DNA of 44,257 bases from CAG-632 sp963626805 (GCA_963626805.1 CAVFXS010000048.1:1-44257); one strand, 5' to 3'. Shown: positions 33,161-41,980, counted from the first letter of the stretch. Program-made: numbers and translations. The notes: a model not told the origin generated them from the sequence alone.

Positions 33161-34195
33161 ATGGCACATTTAGTTACAGGATATGCAGGAAAGGCACATA
33201 TTAATTCTGCCGATCAGGGGAGTTTCAATGCTTCTTTTGCTGGAACCGGAGAATTCGTGATGGAAATGGGAAACCAGTTTGCAGCTTCAATCGTGAACAA
33301 CAACACTGTCCGAATTCAGGACGGAGATCTGCTCATGCAGGGCAGACACATCCGGATTGAACCAAACAGCTATGAAGACGTAACGATCGACACAGGCACG
33401 GCTGGGAAGAAGCGAATGGACCTCATAGTCATGACATATACGAAAGATACAAGCACAGGCGTTGAGACGGCCGCTCTGCAGGTGTTAAAAGGGGAAGAAA
33501 CGGATGGAACACCGGCAGCTCCGACAAAGACAAGCGGGGACATCCTCGCCGGGGATGCGGTGAATCAGATGCTCTTGTACAGGGTACATATCGATGGGGT
33601 AGCATTAACCGGGTTGGGAAAAGCATTCAAAACGATACCGACGTATAAGACCCTTGCGGAACAGTACGAGGCAGAGTTTAAGACTGCATGTAACACATAT
33701 CTGAATTCGCTCAATATCCTTGACACGCAAGAGGAGGTGATGGCAAATACGCTGTCAAATCAGCTTGCCGGAGCCTTGGCCGTGAAAGAAGCTATACAGG
33801 ATCTGTGGAAAGTCACAGCTGTGTCTGTGACTGGCGATGCGAATAGTCCAACTAGCGATATAAACGAAATTCAGAGAGATAGATTCACAGCTGTGTTCAG
33901 GAAGCAGGGAAATATCGTCCATGTATACCTGAAGAGACAGGGGGCTACAACAAGCGAGAAGGATATCCCGTATAACGAATACACAATGATATTGGGAGTT
34001 CCGGAAGCATTCAAGCCTATAGCGACAGAGGTAAATTACGTGAACTTCAATGGTTCAATCGTAGGGCAGGTCAGTATCGCACCAGAAGGCGAGGGACAGG
34101 TGTTAAGGATTGGCTATTTCCGGAAAAACGGGAACGGTATTGATTTAGCACCATCGGAAAGCGTATATGTGCATTTCGAATATTTTTGCAAATAG
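33161..34195 (+). CDS. Upper baseplate / receptor-binding protein
   Basis: A 344-aa protein. The N-terminal 130 residues (LVTGYAGKAHINSADQGSFNASF, GDLLMQGRHIRIEPNSYEDVTID) match the conserved attachment domain of baseplate proteins in Lachnospiraceae phages (from memory). A helical neck (about 170-220) and a beta-rich C-terminal domain (about 225-344) follow. The C-terminal part probably contacts the host surface. AGGAGG precedes ATG 33161. Confidence 0.78.
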   Translation: MAHLVTGYAGKAHINSADQGSFNASFAGTGEFVMEMGNQFAASIVNNNTVRIQDGDLLMQGRHIRIEPNSYEDVTIDTGTAGKKRMDLIVMTYTKDTSTGVETAALQVLKGEETDGTPAAPTKTSGDILAGDAVNQMLLYRVHIDGVALTGLGKAFKTIPTYKTLAEQYEAEFKTACNTYLNSLNILDTQEEVMANTLSNQLAGALAVKEAIQDLWKVTAVSVTGDANSPTSDINEIQRDRFTAVFRKQGNIVHVYLKRQGATTSEKDIPYNEYTMILGVPEAFKPIATEVNYVNFNGSIVGQVSIAPEGEGQVLRIGYFRKNGNGIDLAPSESVYVHFEYFCK

Positions 34196-34204
34196 GAGGC
34201 AGCC

Positions 34205-34426
34205 ATGATAAGAGTACAGTTTAACGATTCGCCGGCTGTCCACACGGTAGAATTTAACTCAACAGAAAGCTCTGTGATACTGACAGGCGATACATTGAAG
34301 GAGAATCACTCCGGATTCAAGGCATACCGCCTGAGCGGAGCACTGCTTGGAGATTATTCTGAATATACGGAATGCCAGAAATATGAAGAGGGGTTCAGAT
34401 ATGAAAAGAAGGTGATGGAATGTTAG
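34205..34426 (+). CDS. Small tail-region protein
   Basis: A 73-aa protein with GGAGG before ATG 34205. It is beta-rich and ends in charged residues (YTECQKYEEGFRYEKKVMEC). It lies between the receptor-binding protein and the lysis genes and overlaps the next gene by seven bases. Function unknown. Confidence 0.65.
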   Translation: MIRVQFNDSPAVHTVEFNSTESSVILTGDTLKENHSGFKAYRLSGALLGDYSEYTECQKYEEGFRYEKKVMEC

Positions 34427-34752
34427 AAGCAATCATTACCGGAGCGGTGGCAATCATCGTATGTATGCTGAATAATATATTTCAGATGAAGAGGATTCAG
34501 CGAGTCAGTAAACAGGCAGCAGAGGCGGAAGCGAAAGCAACAAAGCTTGGAATTCAGGCACTTCTCCGTGACCGTCTTTACTGGACGTATAATCACTACA
34601 ACGCAAAGGGTTATGCTCCAATCTACGCACGGGAAAACTTTACGAATATGTATAACCAGTATCATTCCCTTGGTGCCAACGGTGTTATGGATGATATCAA
34701 GGAAAAATTTGAAAGTCTGCCGACAGAGGCAGCAGAAAGGAAAGAAGTATGA
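34420..34752 (+). CDS. Membrane-anchored lysis-region protein
   Basis: A 110-aa protein with one N-terminal membrane helix (about 2-20, AIITGAVAIIVCMLNNIF) followed by a coiled coil (VSKQAAEAEAKATKLGIQALL) and a soluble part. It overlaps the holin start by four bases. It may be an accessory holin, antiholin or spanin-like factor; the sequence does not decide. Confidence 0.65.
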   Translation: MLEAIITGAVAIIVCMLNNIFQMKRIQRVSKQAAEAEAKATKLGIQALLRDRLYWTYNHYNAKGYAPIYARENFTNMYNQYHSLGANGVMDDIKEKFESLPTEAAERKEV

Positions 34753-35045
34753 TGGAAGTATTATTAAATTATGTGAAGCCGGAACTGGTAATTTTAGCCG
34801 TAGCGCTGTACATGATCGGTCTGGGACTGAAGAAGACGGAGCTGATCAAGGATAAGTATATTCCGATTGCAATCGGTCTGGCCGGAATTACATTGGCAAC
34901 GCTGTACGTATTGGCTACATCCCACTTTAGTGGAGCATCTGACATCCTGATGGCGGTATTCACATCAATCGTTCAGGGAATCCTGTGCGCCGGTCTGAGC
35001 ACGTACGTTAATCAGATGATCAAGCAGCTCGGAAAGAATGAATAA
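34749..35045 (+). CDS. Phage holin
   Basis: A 98-aa protein with hydrophobic segments at about 10-28, 38-56 and 60-85, and a charged C-terminus (QMIKQLGKNE). The size, membrane pattern and position directly before the amidase are those of a holin that opens the cell membrane at lysis. Confidence 0.88.
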   Translation: MMEVLLNYVKPELVILAVALYMIGLGLKKTELIKDKYIPIAIGLAGITLATLYVLATSHFSGASDILMAVFTSIVQGILCAGLSTYVNQMIKQLGKNE

Positions 35046-35058
35046 AGAGGTGGCCGGG

Positions 35059-35898
35059 ATGGATATTATTAAGAGGTTGATTCCAAAAGAAAAATATTCA
35101 ATTAAATGCCCGTATACATTAAGTCCGATCGGAATTACGGTGCATAATACAGCCAATTCGGCCAGTGCAGCGAATGAAATCGCATACATGGCCGGAAATG
35201 ACAAAGAAATATCGTATCACTTTGCCGTGGATGAGAAGGAGATCATTCAGGCTTTGCCGCTCGACCGGAACGGCTGGCATGCCGGGGACGGTGCGACCGG
35301 TTCTGGCAACCGGCGGACAATCGCTATCGAGATTTGCAGGAGCACATCCGAGGATCTCAGCCTGTTCCTGCAGGCGGAGAAAAACGCAGCATGGCTCTGT
35401 GCGTCCCTCTGTCTGCAATATGGATGGAGTACGAAGGACATCTATACACACAAGCATTGGAGCGGTAAGAACTGCCCGCACAAGACATTAGAGCTTGGCT
35501 GGGACAGATTTCTGGCCATGGTAGAGCAGAACATGACCGAAATGAGCAGGAAGACAGAACCGGAAAAGAAAGGAGATTTTGAAGGAATGACAGCAGAGCA
35601 GAAGAAAGCATACGTGAAGGGTCTGTACGTAACGTACACAGGCCGGCAGGCAGATCCGTCAGGTCTTAATTACTGGATAGGCCAGATCGGGGACCAGACC
35701 GTTCTGATTGACATTGAAAAAGCATTCGCCAATCAGGAAGAGTGCCGGAAATACATTGTTAAGAATGCATACCGGAACGTGATGAAGCGGGAGGCTGATT
35801 CCGCCGGATTGAAATACTGGACTGACTGGCTGAAAAAGCATACGGCAGCAGAACTGTATGATCAGCTTATTATAATGAAGAAACAGGGCCATAAGTAG
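35059..35898 (+). CDS. Endolysin: N-acetylmuramoyl-L-alanine amidase with DUF4214 tail
   Basis: A 279-aa lysin. Residues 15-150 form an Amidase_2 domain with zinc ligands H29 (ITVHNTA), H131 and C139 (HKHWSGKNCPH), which cuts the bond between muramic acid and L-alanine. Residues about 180-275 are a DUF4214-like domain (YTGRQADPSGLNYWIGQI and KREADSAGLKYWTDWL), probably for wall binding. ATG 35059 has GAGGTGG upstream; ATG 35038 inside the holin gene is possible but less favoured. It is the last phage gene. Confidence 0.92.
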   Translation: MDIIKRLIPKEKYSIKCPYTLSPIGITVHNTANSASAANEIAYMAGNDKEISYHFAVDEKEIIQALPLDRNGWHAGDGATGSGNRRTIAIEICRSTSEDLSLFLQAEKNAAWLCASLCLQYGWSTKDIYTHKHWSGKNCPHKTLELGWDRFLAMVEQNMTEMSRKTEPEKKGDFEGMTAEQKKAYVKGLYVTYTGRQADPSGLNYWIGQIGDQTVLIDIEKAFANQEECRKYIVKNAYRNVMKREADSAGLKYWTDWLKKHTAAELYDQLIIMKKQGHK

Positions 35899-35907
35899 GG
35901 ACGCCAA

Positions 35908-35924
35908 GGGGCAGAAGAGGGGCA
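35908..35924. promoter_or_regulatory. Candidate integrase arm sites, right end
   Basis: GGGGCA at 35908-35913 and 35919-35924, eleven bases apart. The surrounding 19 bases differ at only one position from the left-end pair at 4212-4230. Symmetric placement inside both att sites supports an integrase-binding role. Confidence 0.5.
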
Positions 35925-35964
35925 GGAAAACTCCAAAATGGTACACGGATGATTCTAAAGAAAA

Positions 35965-36005
35965 AGCCACAAACCCTTGTGAAATAAGGGCTTGTGGCTA
36001 CTTTT
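35965..36005. terminator. Terminator after the endolysin gene
   Basis: AGCCACAA-A-CCCTT pairs with AAGGG-C-TTGTGGCT (one A-C mismatch) around a seven-base loop, followed by ACTTTTT. On the opposite strand the stem is followed by CTTT only. It ends the late operon and may also stop the minus-strand tRNA transcript. Confidence 0.85.
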
Positions 36006-36021
36006 TCATTTTTTAGATTGC

Positions 36022-36044
36022 ATAAAAATAAGCTACTAACGGGA
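36022..36044. repeat. Right attachment site core (attR)
   Basis: Identical to 4119-4141. It covers the 3' acceptor and part of the T arm of tRNA-Thr, so the tRNA keeps a functional 3' end after integration. Confidence 0.93.
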
Positions 36045-36103
36045 GTCGGACCCGTGACCTCATCATTACCAATGATGCGCTCTACCACCTGAGCTATAGT
36101 AGC
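36031..36103 (-). tRNA. tRNA-Thr (anticodon GGT)
   Basis: Read on the minus strand, the 73-nt gene has a seven-pair acceptor stem (GCTACTA with TAGTAGC), a D arm starting TAGCTCAGG, an anticodon loop TTGGTAA with GGT (36070-36068) and a T arm with GGTCCGACTCC. CCA is not encoded. It reads threonine codons ACC and ACU. It is the integration target of the prophage. Confidence 0.97.
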
Positions 36104-36130
36104 ATCTTGCTGTATTTCAGCAACGTGATT

Positions 36131-36159
36131 AATATACCAAATAAGAGAGAGGATGTCAA
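36131..36159 (-). promoter_or_regulatory. tRNA-Thr promoter
   Basis: On the minus strand TTGACA (36159-36154), a 17-base spacer and TATATT (36136-36131) lie about 28 bases before the tRNA. It is a near-perfect vegetative promoter. Confidence 0.85.
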
Positions 36160-36297
36160 GGACTAACTTTCACATTTGAGATTTTTTTTGAGCAGGGAAT
36201 GCGGACATTTTTTAGACCATCATGCCCCTTTCAAAGGTGGAATTTAATTCTTCTTATTTTTCCTTTATAATTGTTTGGTATTTCCCTGATTTCTTCA

Positions 36298-36326
36298 TAG
36301 ACTTATTATGTCAGAAATGGTATACT
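36298..36326 (+). promoter_or_regulatory. Candidate glnS promoter
   Basis: TAGACT (36298-36303), a 17-base spacer and TATACT (36321-36326), preceded by TGG as a partial extended -10. The rest of 36104-36361 shows no other feature; no T-box motif is seen. Confidence 0.5.
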
Positions 36327-36361
36327 TATCTAATGATTATAGCTAGCAGGAGGATTGATTC

Positions 36362-38026
36362 GTGGAAGAGCAGGTAATTATTTCAAGGAATTTTATTGAA
36401 CAGATTATTGATAAAGATTTGGAAGATGGTAAGTATGAGAAGATCGTTACTCGGTTTCCACCGGAACCGAATGGATATCTTCATATCGGACATGCCAAGT
36501 CTATTTTATTAAATTATGGATTAGCACAGGAATATCATGGGCAATTTAATTTGCGGTTTGATGATACCAATCCAACCAAGGAGAAGACAGAGTTTGTTGA
36601 TTCAATTCTGGCAGATGTGAAGTGGCTGGGAGCTGATTTTGAAGATCGTCTTTTCTTTGCATCCAATTATTTCGATCAGATGTATGAAGCAGCAGTGAAG
36701 CTGATTAAGAAAGGAAAGGCGTTTGTCTGTGACCTGTCGGCAGAGGAAATCCGGGAGTATCGCGGAACTCTGACAGAGCCTGGTAAGAACAGTCCATACA
36801 GGGACCGTTCAATTGAGGAAAATCTGGCATTGTTTGAGGGAATGAAGAACGGTGAGTTTGAGGATGGCAGCAAAGTATTGCGTGCCAGGATTGATATGGC
36901 AGCGCCGAATATCAATATGCGTGATCCGGTTATTTACCGTGTGGCACATATGTATCATCATAATACAGGAGATAAGTGGTGCATTTATCCGATGTATGAT
37001 TTTGCACATCCGATCGAGGATGCGATTGAAGGTGTTACACATTCTATCTGTACACTGGAGTTTGAGGATCACCGTCCTTTATATGACTGGGTAGTCCGGG
37101 AGCTGGGATATCCGCACCCGCCGAAGCAGATCGAGTTTGCTAAGCTATATTTAAAGAGCGTTGTTACCGGAAAGCGCTATATCAAGCAGCTGGTAGAGGA
37201 AGGTATTGTAGATGGCTGGGATGATCCGAGACTGGTTTCCTTAAGTGCCTTAAGACGCCGTGGTTTCACGCCGGAGTCGATTAAGCTGTTTATGAGTCTA
37301 ACCGGTGTTTCAAAGGCGCAGAGCACCTGTGATTATGCGATGCTTGAATATTGTATTCGTGAGGATTTAAAGATGAAGGCGAATCGTATGATGGTAGTTC
37401 TGGATCCGGTTAAGCTGATTATTGACAACTATCCGGAAGGACAGGTTGAATACATGGAAGTGGAGAATAATCAGGAGAATCCGGAATTAGGTGTGCGTAA
37501 GGTGCCATTCTCCAGAGAATTATATATTGAGCGAGAAGACTTTATGGAGGCTCCGCCGAAGAAGTATTTCCGGTTGTTCCCTGGAAATGAGGTTCGCTTA
37601 AAGGGGGCTTATTTTGTGAAATGTGTAGACTTTAAGAAGGATGAGCAGGGAAATATCACAGAAATCCATTGTACCTATGATTCGGAGACAAGAAGCGGTT
37701 CCGGATTTGAGGGAAGAAAGGTAAAGGGTACGATCCATTGGGTAGATGCAGGTGCCTGCGTAGATGCGGAAGTACGTTTATATGAGAACATTGTAAAGGA
37801 TGATGAACCGGTTCGGAATGAAGATGGATCATGGAATCTGAATCCGAACTCACTTACCGTGTTGAAAAACTGTAAGCTAGAGGAGAATTTCCGGGAGGCA
37901 AAGCCAGGAGATTCCTTCCAGTTTATGAGAAACGGATATTTCTGTGTAGATACAAAGGATACAGACGGGGAGCATCTGGTATTTAACCGGATCGTTTCTC
38001 TGAAGAGCTCTTATAAGCCGAATTAG
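36362..38026 (+). CDS. glnS: Glutaminyl-tRNA synthetase
   Basis: A 554-aa class I synthetase that charges tRNA-Gln with glutamine. PEPNGYLHIGHAKS carries the HIGH motif near 35-44. The second signature, usually (V/M)MSK, is VVTGKRY here (near residue 265), a variant I recall in clostridial GlnRS. GWDDPRLVSLSALRRRGFTPESI is diagnostic for GlnRS rather than GluRS. The anticodon-binding beta barrels fill the last 200 residues. The start is GTG 36362 with AGGAGG eight bases upstream. Confidence 0.95.
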   Translation: MEEQVIISRNFIEQIIDKDLEDGKYEKIVTRFPPEPNGYLHIGHAKSILLNYGLAQEYHGQFNLRFDDTNPTKEKTEFVDSILADVKWLGADFEDRLFFASNYFDQMYEAAVKLIKKGKAFVCDLSAEEIREYRGTLTEPGKNSPYRDRSIEENLALFEGMKNGEFEDGSKVLRARIDMAAPNINMRDPVIYRVAHMYHHNTGDKWCIYPMYDFAHPIEDAIEGVTHSICTLEFEDHRPLYDWVVRELGYPHPPKQIEFAKLYLKSVVTGKRYIKQLVEEGIVDGWDDPRLVSLSALRRRGFTPESIKLFMSLTGVSKAQSTCDYAMLEYCIREDLKMKANRMMVVLDPVKLIIDNYPEGQVEYMEVENNQENPELGVRKVPFSRELYIEREDFMEAPPKKYFRLFPGNEVRLKGAYFVKCVDFKKDEQGNITEIHCTYDSETRSGSGFEGRKVKGTIHWVDAGACVDAEVRLYENIVKDDEPVRNEDGSWNLNPNSLTVLKNCKLEENFREAKPGDSFQFMRNGYFCVDTKDTDGEHLVFNRIVSLKSSYKPN

Positions 38027-38060
38027 TTGGTGTCAGGAGCTGGAACAGGAGGTAGTTACT

Positions 38061-38915
38061 ATGGGATTATTCTCAGATGTTGAACGAATGGGGTTGGGCG
38101 GAGTTGATATGGAAAAGGTCTTTCAGGATGAGACAAAGACTGCACATGAGACAGAAAACGCTGAAAAGAAAAAGCATGATTCGGAGAAAAGGGAAGAAGA
38201 TATTTTATTTGATAAGTCCTATCAGTGTCCGATCTGTGATTCTGAGTTCAAGGTAAAAGCAGTTCGCACAGGTAAGATAAAGCTGATTGATCAGGATGAT
38301 CAACTCAGACCGATTTATGAGAATCATATTGATCCATTGAAATATGATGCAATTACTTGCAGTAAATGTGGGTATACGGCACTTACCAGATATTTTAAGC
38401 CGGTGACAACGGCACAGTATCGGACAATTAAGCAGGAGTTTTGTGCAAATTTCAGAGGACTTCCGGAGGAAAAAGGATCGTGTATGTCTTATGAGGGAGC
38501 ATTGCTTCGGCATAAACTTGCATTGATCTGTGCATTAAAGAGAAATGCGAAAAGTAGTGAGAAGGCATATATATTTCTGAAGATGGCATGGCTTCTTCGT
38601 GGAGAAATAGAGACGCTGGATAAAGCAGATCCGAGACAGGAGGAGCTGAAAAAGGAAGAACGGGAATGTATACAGAAAGCATATGAGGGTTTCTTGATGG
38701 CTTTCTCAAAGGAGAATTTTCCGATGTGTGGCATGGATGAGATTTCTTTGAGGTATATTATGGCAGTTTTGGCTCATGATATAGGAAAAATAGAAGACTC
38801 TGTTAAAATGCTGGCATCGGTTCTGAATTCAAGAACGGCATCGAGGCGCATAAAGGATAAGGCATTAGATTTGAAAGAAAAGATCAAGCTTGAAGTATAT
38901 GAGTCCTCGAATTAA
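38061..38915 (+). CDS. DUF2225 protein
   Basis: A 284-aa cytoplasmic protein. A zinc-ribbon-like pair, CPICDSEF (near 57-64) and CSKCGY (near 100-105), is followed by a helical TPR-like half (about 140-280). These match DUF2225, a Firmicutes family of unknown function. GGAGG lies upstream of ATG 38061, and the gap after glnS is 34 bases, so the two genes are probably cotranscribed. Confidence 0.85.
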   Translation: MGLFSDVERMGLGGVDMEKVFQDETKTAHETENAEKKKHDSEKREEDILFDKSYQCPICDSEFKVKAVRTGKIKLIDQDDQLRPIYENHIDPLKYDAITCSKCGYTALTRYFKPVTTAQYRTIKQEFCANFRGLPEEKGSCMSYEGALLRHKLALICALKRNAKSSEKAYIFLKMAWLLRGEIETLDKADPRQEELKKEERECIQKAYEGFLMAFSKENFPMCGMDEISLRYIMAVLAHDIGKIEDSVKMLASVLNSRTASRRIKDKALDLKEKIKLEVYESSN

Positions 38916-38971
38916 CTGTGAAATTTTGAATACAATATGACAATACGACAGTAGAAGGTTGGAGCTAATGG

Positions 38972-39003
38972 TGGAGGAATGATTCATACGAATCATTCCT
39001 CCA
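38972..39003. terminator. Shared bidirectional terminator
   Basis: TGGAGGAATGATTC pairs perfectly with GAATCATTCCTCCA (14 pairs) around ATAC. It lies between the convergent DUF2225 and DUF6062 genes, and the stop codon of the latter lies inside the stem. T-rich DNA follows on the plus strand (TTTGTAT), and no T-run follows on the other. Confidence 0.75.
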
Positions 39004-39712
39004 TTTGTATATGGTTTGTTTTCAGAATGCCACGTGGAATTGCATCCTTGGAGTTTTTCCATGGTTCATTTGCATAACGATAATCATATTTGTTAATAAA
39101 CCATTCGAGATCATCGTTTACACGTTCCATTCCGTCAAAGTAGACTTTATTTAAGCAGGTAAGGAAATCTGCATATTGTGTTTTGTCAAGCTTAGAGGCA
39201 CCTGCGTCATATAAAATACCATAGTGCCAGGTACAGAACCCTTTGCAGCCGGCAACGGCAGAGCGGAAATCGGCATCCTTTTTCCATAAATGAAAAATAG
39301 TATCAATATAACGGGAAAAGGTAGATTCCATACGCTCACAGATGAAGCAGTGGGATTCCAGCTCTTGAATATAAGAAGTGACAGGAGACGGACCGTTGCT
39401 GCGTTTAAATAGTCCGTTGACAGAAGGGGAGGTTCTGGCCCGTTCCTTCAGATCGCGGATCGTTTTATCGGTATGGGTTTTTAACATAAGTGCCAGTCCC
39501 AACCGGTTCTTTTGGTGATAGAGGAACTGAATATGATGCTGACAGAATCCCAGTTTATCTGTCATGGCACGATTGTCATCCTCCATATAACTAGGTCCCA
39601 TAGTGTAGTCAATGGCATTTTGTTCCAGATCCTGATACAGCGCACAGACCGGGCATTCGCAGTCGGAGCGGAACGCATCGTTGACCGGGATTGTAAATAA
39701 TTGTTCTTTCAT
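38993..39712 (-). CDS. DUF6062 protein
   Basis: A 239-aa protein with paired Cys/His motifs: CECPVCALY (about 18-26), GFCQHH (about 55-60), HCFICERM (about 120-127) and GFCTWHYG (about 156-163). These look like two metal-binding modules. The layout matches DUF6062, found in Lachnospiraceae and relatives, with no known function. AAGGAAGG lies upstream of ATG 39712. It is transcribed away from groES. Confidence 0.8.
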   Translation of the reverse strand: MKEQLFTIPVNDAFRSDCECPVCALYQDLEQNAIDYTMGPSYMEDDNRAMTDKLGFCQHHIQFLYHQKNRLGLALMLKTHTDKTIRDLKERARTSPSVNGLFKRSNGPSPVTSYIQELESHCFICERMESTFSRYIDTIFHLWKKDADFRSAVAGCKGFCTWHYGILYDAGASKLDKTQYADFLTCLNKVYFDGMERVNDDLEWFINKYDYRYANEPWKNSKDAIPRGILKTNHIQMEE

Positions 39713-39744
39713 GAAGAATATCCTTCCTTGTTGTATAATTAATA

Positions 39745-39773
39745 ATTATACATGAAAAATGGCAGTCTGTCAT
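39745..39773 (-). promoter_or_regulatory. DUF6062 gene promoter
   Basis: On the minus strand ATGACA (39773-39768), a 17-base spacer and TATAAT (39750-39745), about 32 bases before the start codon. Confidence 0.65.
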
Positions 39774-39852
39774 TTCCTATAATAGGAATAATCTAAAAAA
39801 TATAGGAATAAAATGTTAGTGAGAATTTTATAATTATTTTTTGATAAAAGGG

Positions 39853-39880
39853 TTGATTTTTTCTAAAAAATGGATACAAT
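39853..39880 (+). promoter_or_regulatory. groES-groEL promoter
   Basis: TTGATT (39853-39858), a 16-base spacer and TACAAT (39875-39880). The CIRCE operator begins eleven bases downstream, where it would block transcription when HrcA is bound. Confidence 0.75.
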
Positions 39881-39890
39881 AATAATTGTG

Positions 39891-39917
39891 TTAGCACTCA
39901 AAGAAGATGAGTGCTAT
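39891..39917. promoter_or_regulatory. CIRCE operator (HrcA site)
   Basis: TTAGCACTC, nine bases, GAGTGCTAT: this matches the CIRCE consensus TTAGCACTC-N9-GAGTGCTAA at all but the last position. It places groES-groEL under HrcA heat-shock repression. Confidence 0.95.
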
Positions 39918-39952
39918 TAAAACGAGAGAAATATTATAAGGAGGAATATAAA

Positions 39953-40240
39953 ATGAAATTAGTACCATTAGGTGACAAGGTTGTATTAAAGCAGCTAGTA
40001 GCAGAAGAGACTACAAAGTCAGGAATCGTACTTCCTGGACAGGCTAAGGAAAAGCCGCAGCAGGCAGAGGTGATTGCAGTAGGATCTGGAGCAGAGGTGG
40101 ATGGAAAGATTGTTCCAATGCAGGTAAAGGTTGGAGACAAGGTTGTTTATTCCAAGTACGTAGGCACAGAGCTGAAGCTTGAGGATGAAGATTATACCAT
40201 CGTTAAGCAGGCAGATATTCTGGCAATTATTGAAGATTAA
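39953..40240 (+). CDS. groES: Co-chaperonin GroES
   Basis: A 95-aa co-chaperonin that caps GroEL. It starts MKLVPLGDKVVLKQL and has the mobile loop TTKSGIVLPGQAKEKPQ and the later VGDKVVYSKYVGTELKLEDEDY. AAGGAGG precedes ATG 39953; an upstream in-frame ATG at 39911 lies within the operator region and is not used. It is the first gene of the HrcA-controlled operon. Confidence 0.97.
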   Translation: MKLVPLGDKVVLKQLVAEETTKSGIVLPGQAKEKPQQAEVIAVGSGAEVDGKIVPMQVKVGDKVVYSKYVGTELKLEDEDYTIVKQADILAIIED

Positions 40241-40281
40241 TGGAAATATAAATCATAACAGAATGAATTGGAGGAATTAAA

Positions 40282-41904
40282 ATGGCAAAGGAAATTAAGT
40301 ATGGTGCAGAAGCCAGAAAGGCTTTGGAAGCCGGAGTAAATCAGTTAGCAGATACTGTTCGCGTAACATTAGGCCCCAAAGGAAGGAATGTGGTTCTGAG
40401 CAAAGCCTATGGCACACCATTGATTACCAATGATGGTGTTACAATTGCCAAGGATATTGAATTGGAAGATGCATTTGAAAATATGGGTGCACAGATCGTT
40501 AAGGAAGTAGCAACCAAGACAAATGATGTTGCCGGTGATGGTACAACAACAGCAACGGTTCTGGCACAGGCTATGATTAATGCAGGTATGAAGAATCTGG
40601 CAGCTGGTGCCAATCCGATTATCTTAAGAAAAGGTATGAAGAAGGCATGTGATACAGCAGTTGATGCATTAAAAGATATGAGTGATAAGATCAGTGGTAA
40701 GGAACAGATTGCAAGAGTTGCATCTATTTCAGCCGGTGATGAAGAAGTAGGTCAGCTGGTAGCAGATGCTATGGAAAAGGTTTCTTCCAATGGTGTAATC
40801 ACAATTGAAGAGTCAAAGACAATGAAGACAGAGCTGGACTTGGTAGAAGGTATGCAGTTTGATCGTGGCTATGTATCTGCATATATGTGCACAGATATGG
40901 AAAAAATGGTTGCAGAACTGGACAATCCATACATCTTGATTACTGATAAGAAGATTTCAAATATTCAGGATATCCTTCCATTACTGGAGAGTATTGTGCA
41001 GAGCGGTTCCCGTCTTCTGATTATTGCAGAGGATGTGGAAGGTGAAGCACTGACAACTCTGATTGTAAATAAGTTAAGAGGCACCTTCAATGTGGTAGCT
41101 GTCAAGGCACCTGGTTATGGTGACCGCAGAAAGGCTATGCTCGAGGATATCGCAATCTTGACCGGTGGTAAAGTAATCTCTGAAGAGGTTGGCCTGGATC
41201 TGAAGGATACTACACTGGAAGACCTTGGTCGTGCAAAGAGCGTTAAGGTTGAAAAGGAAAATACTGTTATCGTTGACGGTGCAGGTGCAAAGGAAGACAT
41301 TCAGGCAAGAATCGGACAGATCAAGATGCAACTTGAAAATACAACCTCTGAATTTGATAAGGAGAAGTTACAGGAGCGTCTGGCTAAGTTATCCGGTGGT
41401 GTAGGTGTAATCCGTGTAGGTGCAGCTACTGAGACTGAGATGAAGGAAGCCAAGCTTCGCCTGGAGGATGCTTTGGCAGCTACCAGAGCAGCTGTTGAAG
41501 AAGGCATCATCTGTGGCGGTGGATCTGCTTATATCCATGCAAGCAAGAAGGTTGCAGAGCTGGCAACAACTCTGTCCGGTGATGAGAAGACGGGTGCAGA
41601 GATTATTCTGAAGGCACTGGAAGCCCCGTTATATCACATTGCATCCAATGCAGGTCTGGAAGGTCCTGTTATCATTAATAAGGTATATGAATCAGAAGCT
41701 GGTGTAGGCTTTGATGCATTAAATGAAACCTATGTGAATATGGTAGATGCCGGAATCATTGATCCTGTAAAGGTAACACGTTCCGCATTGCAGAATGCAA
41801 CATCTGTAGCGTCTACCCTGTTAACAACAGAATCTGTCGTAGCAGAAATTAAGGAAGATACCCCGGCAGCCCCTCAGATGGGCGGCGGCATGGGAATGAT
41901 GTAA
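40282..41904 (+). CDS. groEL: Chaperonin GroEL
   Basis: A 540-aa chaperonin that folds proteins in an ATP-driven double ring. Signatures include KEIKYGAEARKALEAGVNQL, the ATP-binding GDGTTTATVLAQ (86-97) and the C-terminal GGGMGMM tail. GGAGG precedes ATG 40282, 41 bases after groES. A strong terminator follows. Confidence 0.98.
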   Translation: MAKEIKYGAEARKALEAGVNQLADTVRVTLGPKGRNVVLSKAYGTPLITNDGVTIAKDIELEDAFENMGAQIVKEVATKTNDVAGDGTTTATVLAQAMINAGMKNLAAGANPIILRKGMKKACDTAVDALKDMSDKISGKEQIARVASISAGDEEVGQLVADAMEKVSSNGVITIEESKTMKTELDLVEGMQFDRGYVSAYMCTDMEKMVAELDNPYILITDKKISNIQDILPLLESIVQSGSRLLIIAEDVEGEALTTLIVNKLRGTFNVVAVKAPGYGDRRKAMLEDIAILTGGKVISEEVGLDLKDTTLEDLGRAKSVKVEKENTVIVDGAGAKEDIQARIGQIKMQLENTTSEFDKEKLQERLAKLSGGVGVIRVGAATETEMKEAKLRLEDALAATRAAVEEGIICGGGSAYIHASKKVAELATTLSGDEKTGAEIILKALEAPLYHIASNAGLEGPVIINKVYESEAGVGFDALNETYVNMVDAGIIDPVKVTRSALQNATSVASTLLTTESVVAEIKEDTPAAPQMGGGMGMM

Positions 41905-41935
41905 ACGCATAGCGACTCATGCAGACATGAAGGAA

Positions 41936-41976
41936 CGAAGGCTCCGCCTGTTTACAGGCAGGAGTCTTCGTTTTTT
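41936..41976 (+). terminator. groEL terminator
   Basis: CGAAG-G-CTCC-G-CCTG pairs with CAGG-C-(A)-GGAG-T-CTTCG around TTTA, followed by six Ts. Just before it, GCGACTCATGC (41912-41922) is the reverse complement of part of the repeat unit that follows. Confidence 0.88.
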
Positions 41977-41980
41977 CATG

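Larger units (their letters stand above)
4119..36044. mobile_element. Temperate siphovirus prophage integrated in tRNA-Thr(GGT)
   Basis: The element is bounded by identical 23-bp sequences and carries, in order, integrase, immunity, recombination, replication, packaging, head, tail and lysis genes. It has a complete structural set (terminase, portal, scaffold, capsid, connectors, tail tube, chaperones, tape measure, tail tip, holin, amidase). The only broken gene seen is the DUF1064 nuclease at 12122-12480. An active temperate phage is plausible but not shown. Confidence 0.95.

Noticed and set aside
36104..36361. T-box riboswitch before glnS
   Set aside because: No specifier stem, antiterminator motif (TGGNACCGCG type) or terminator was found; a simple promoter explains the region.
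37150..37200. Loss of the KMSKS-like motif in GlnRS as a sign of inactivation
   Set aside because: The VTGKR form appears to be usual in clostridial GlnRS as far as I recall, and the rest of the protein is intact.
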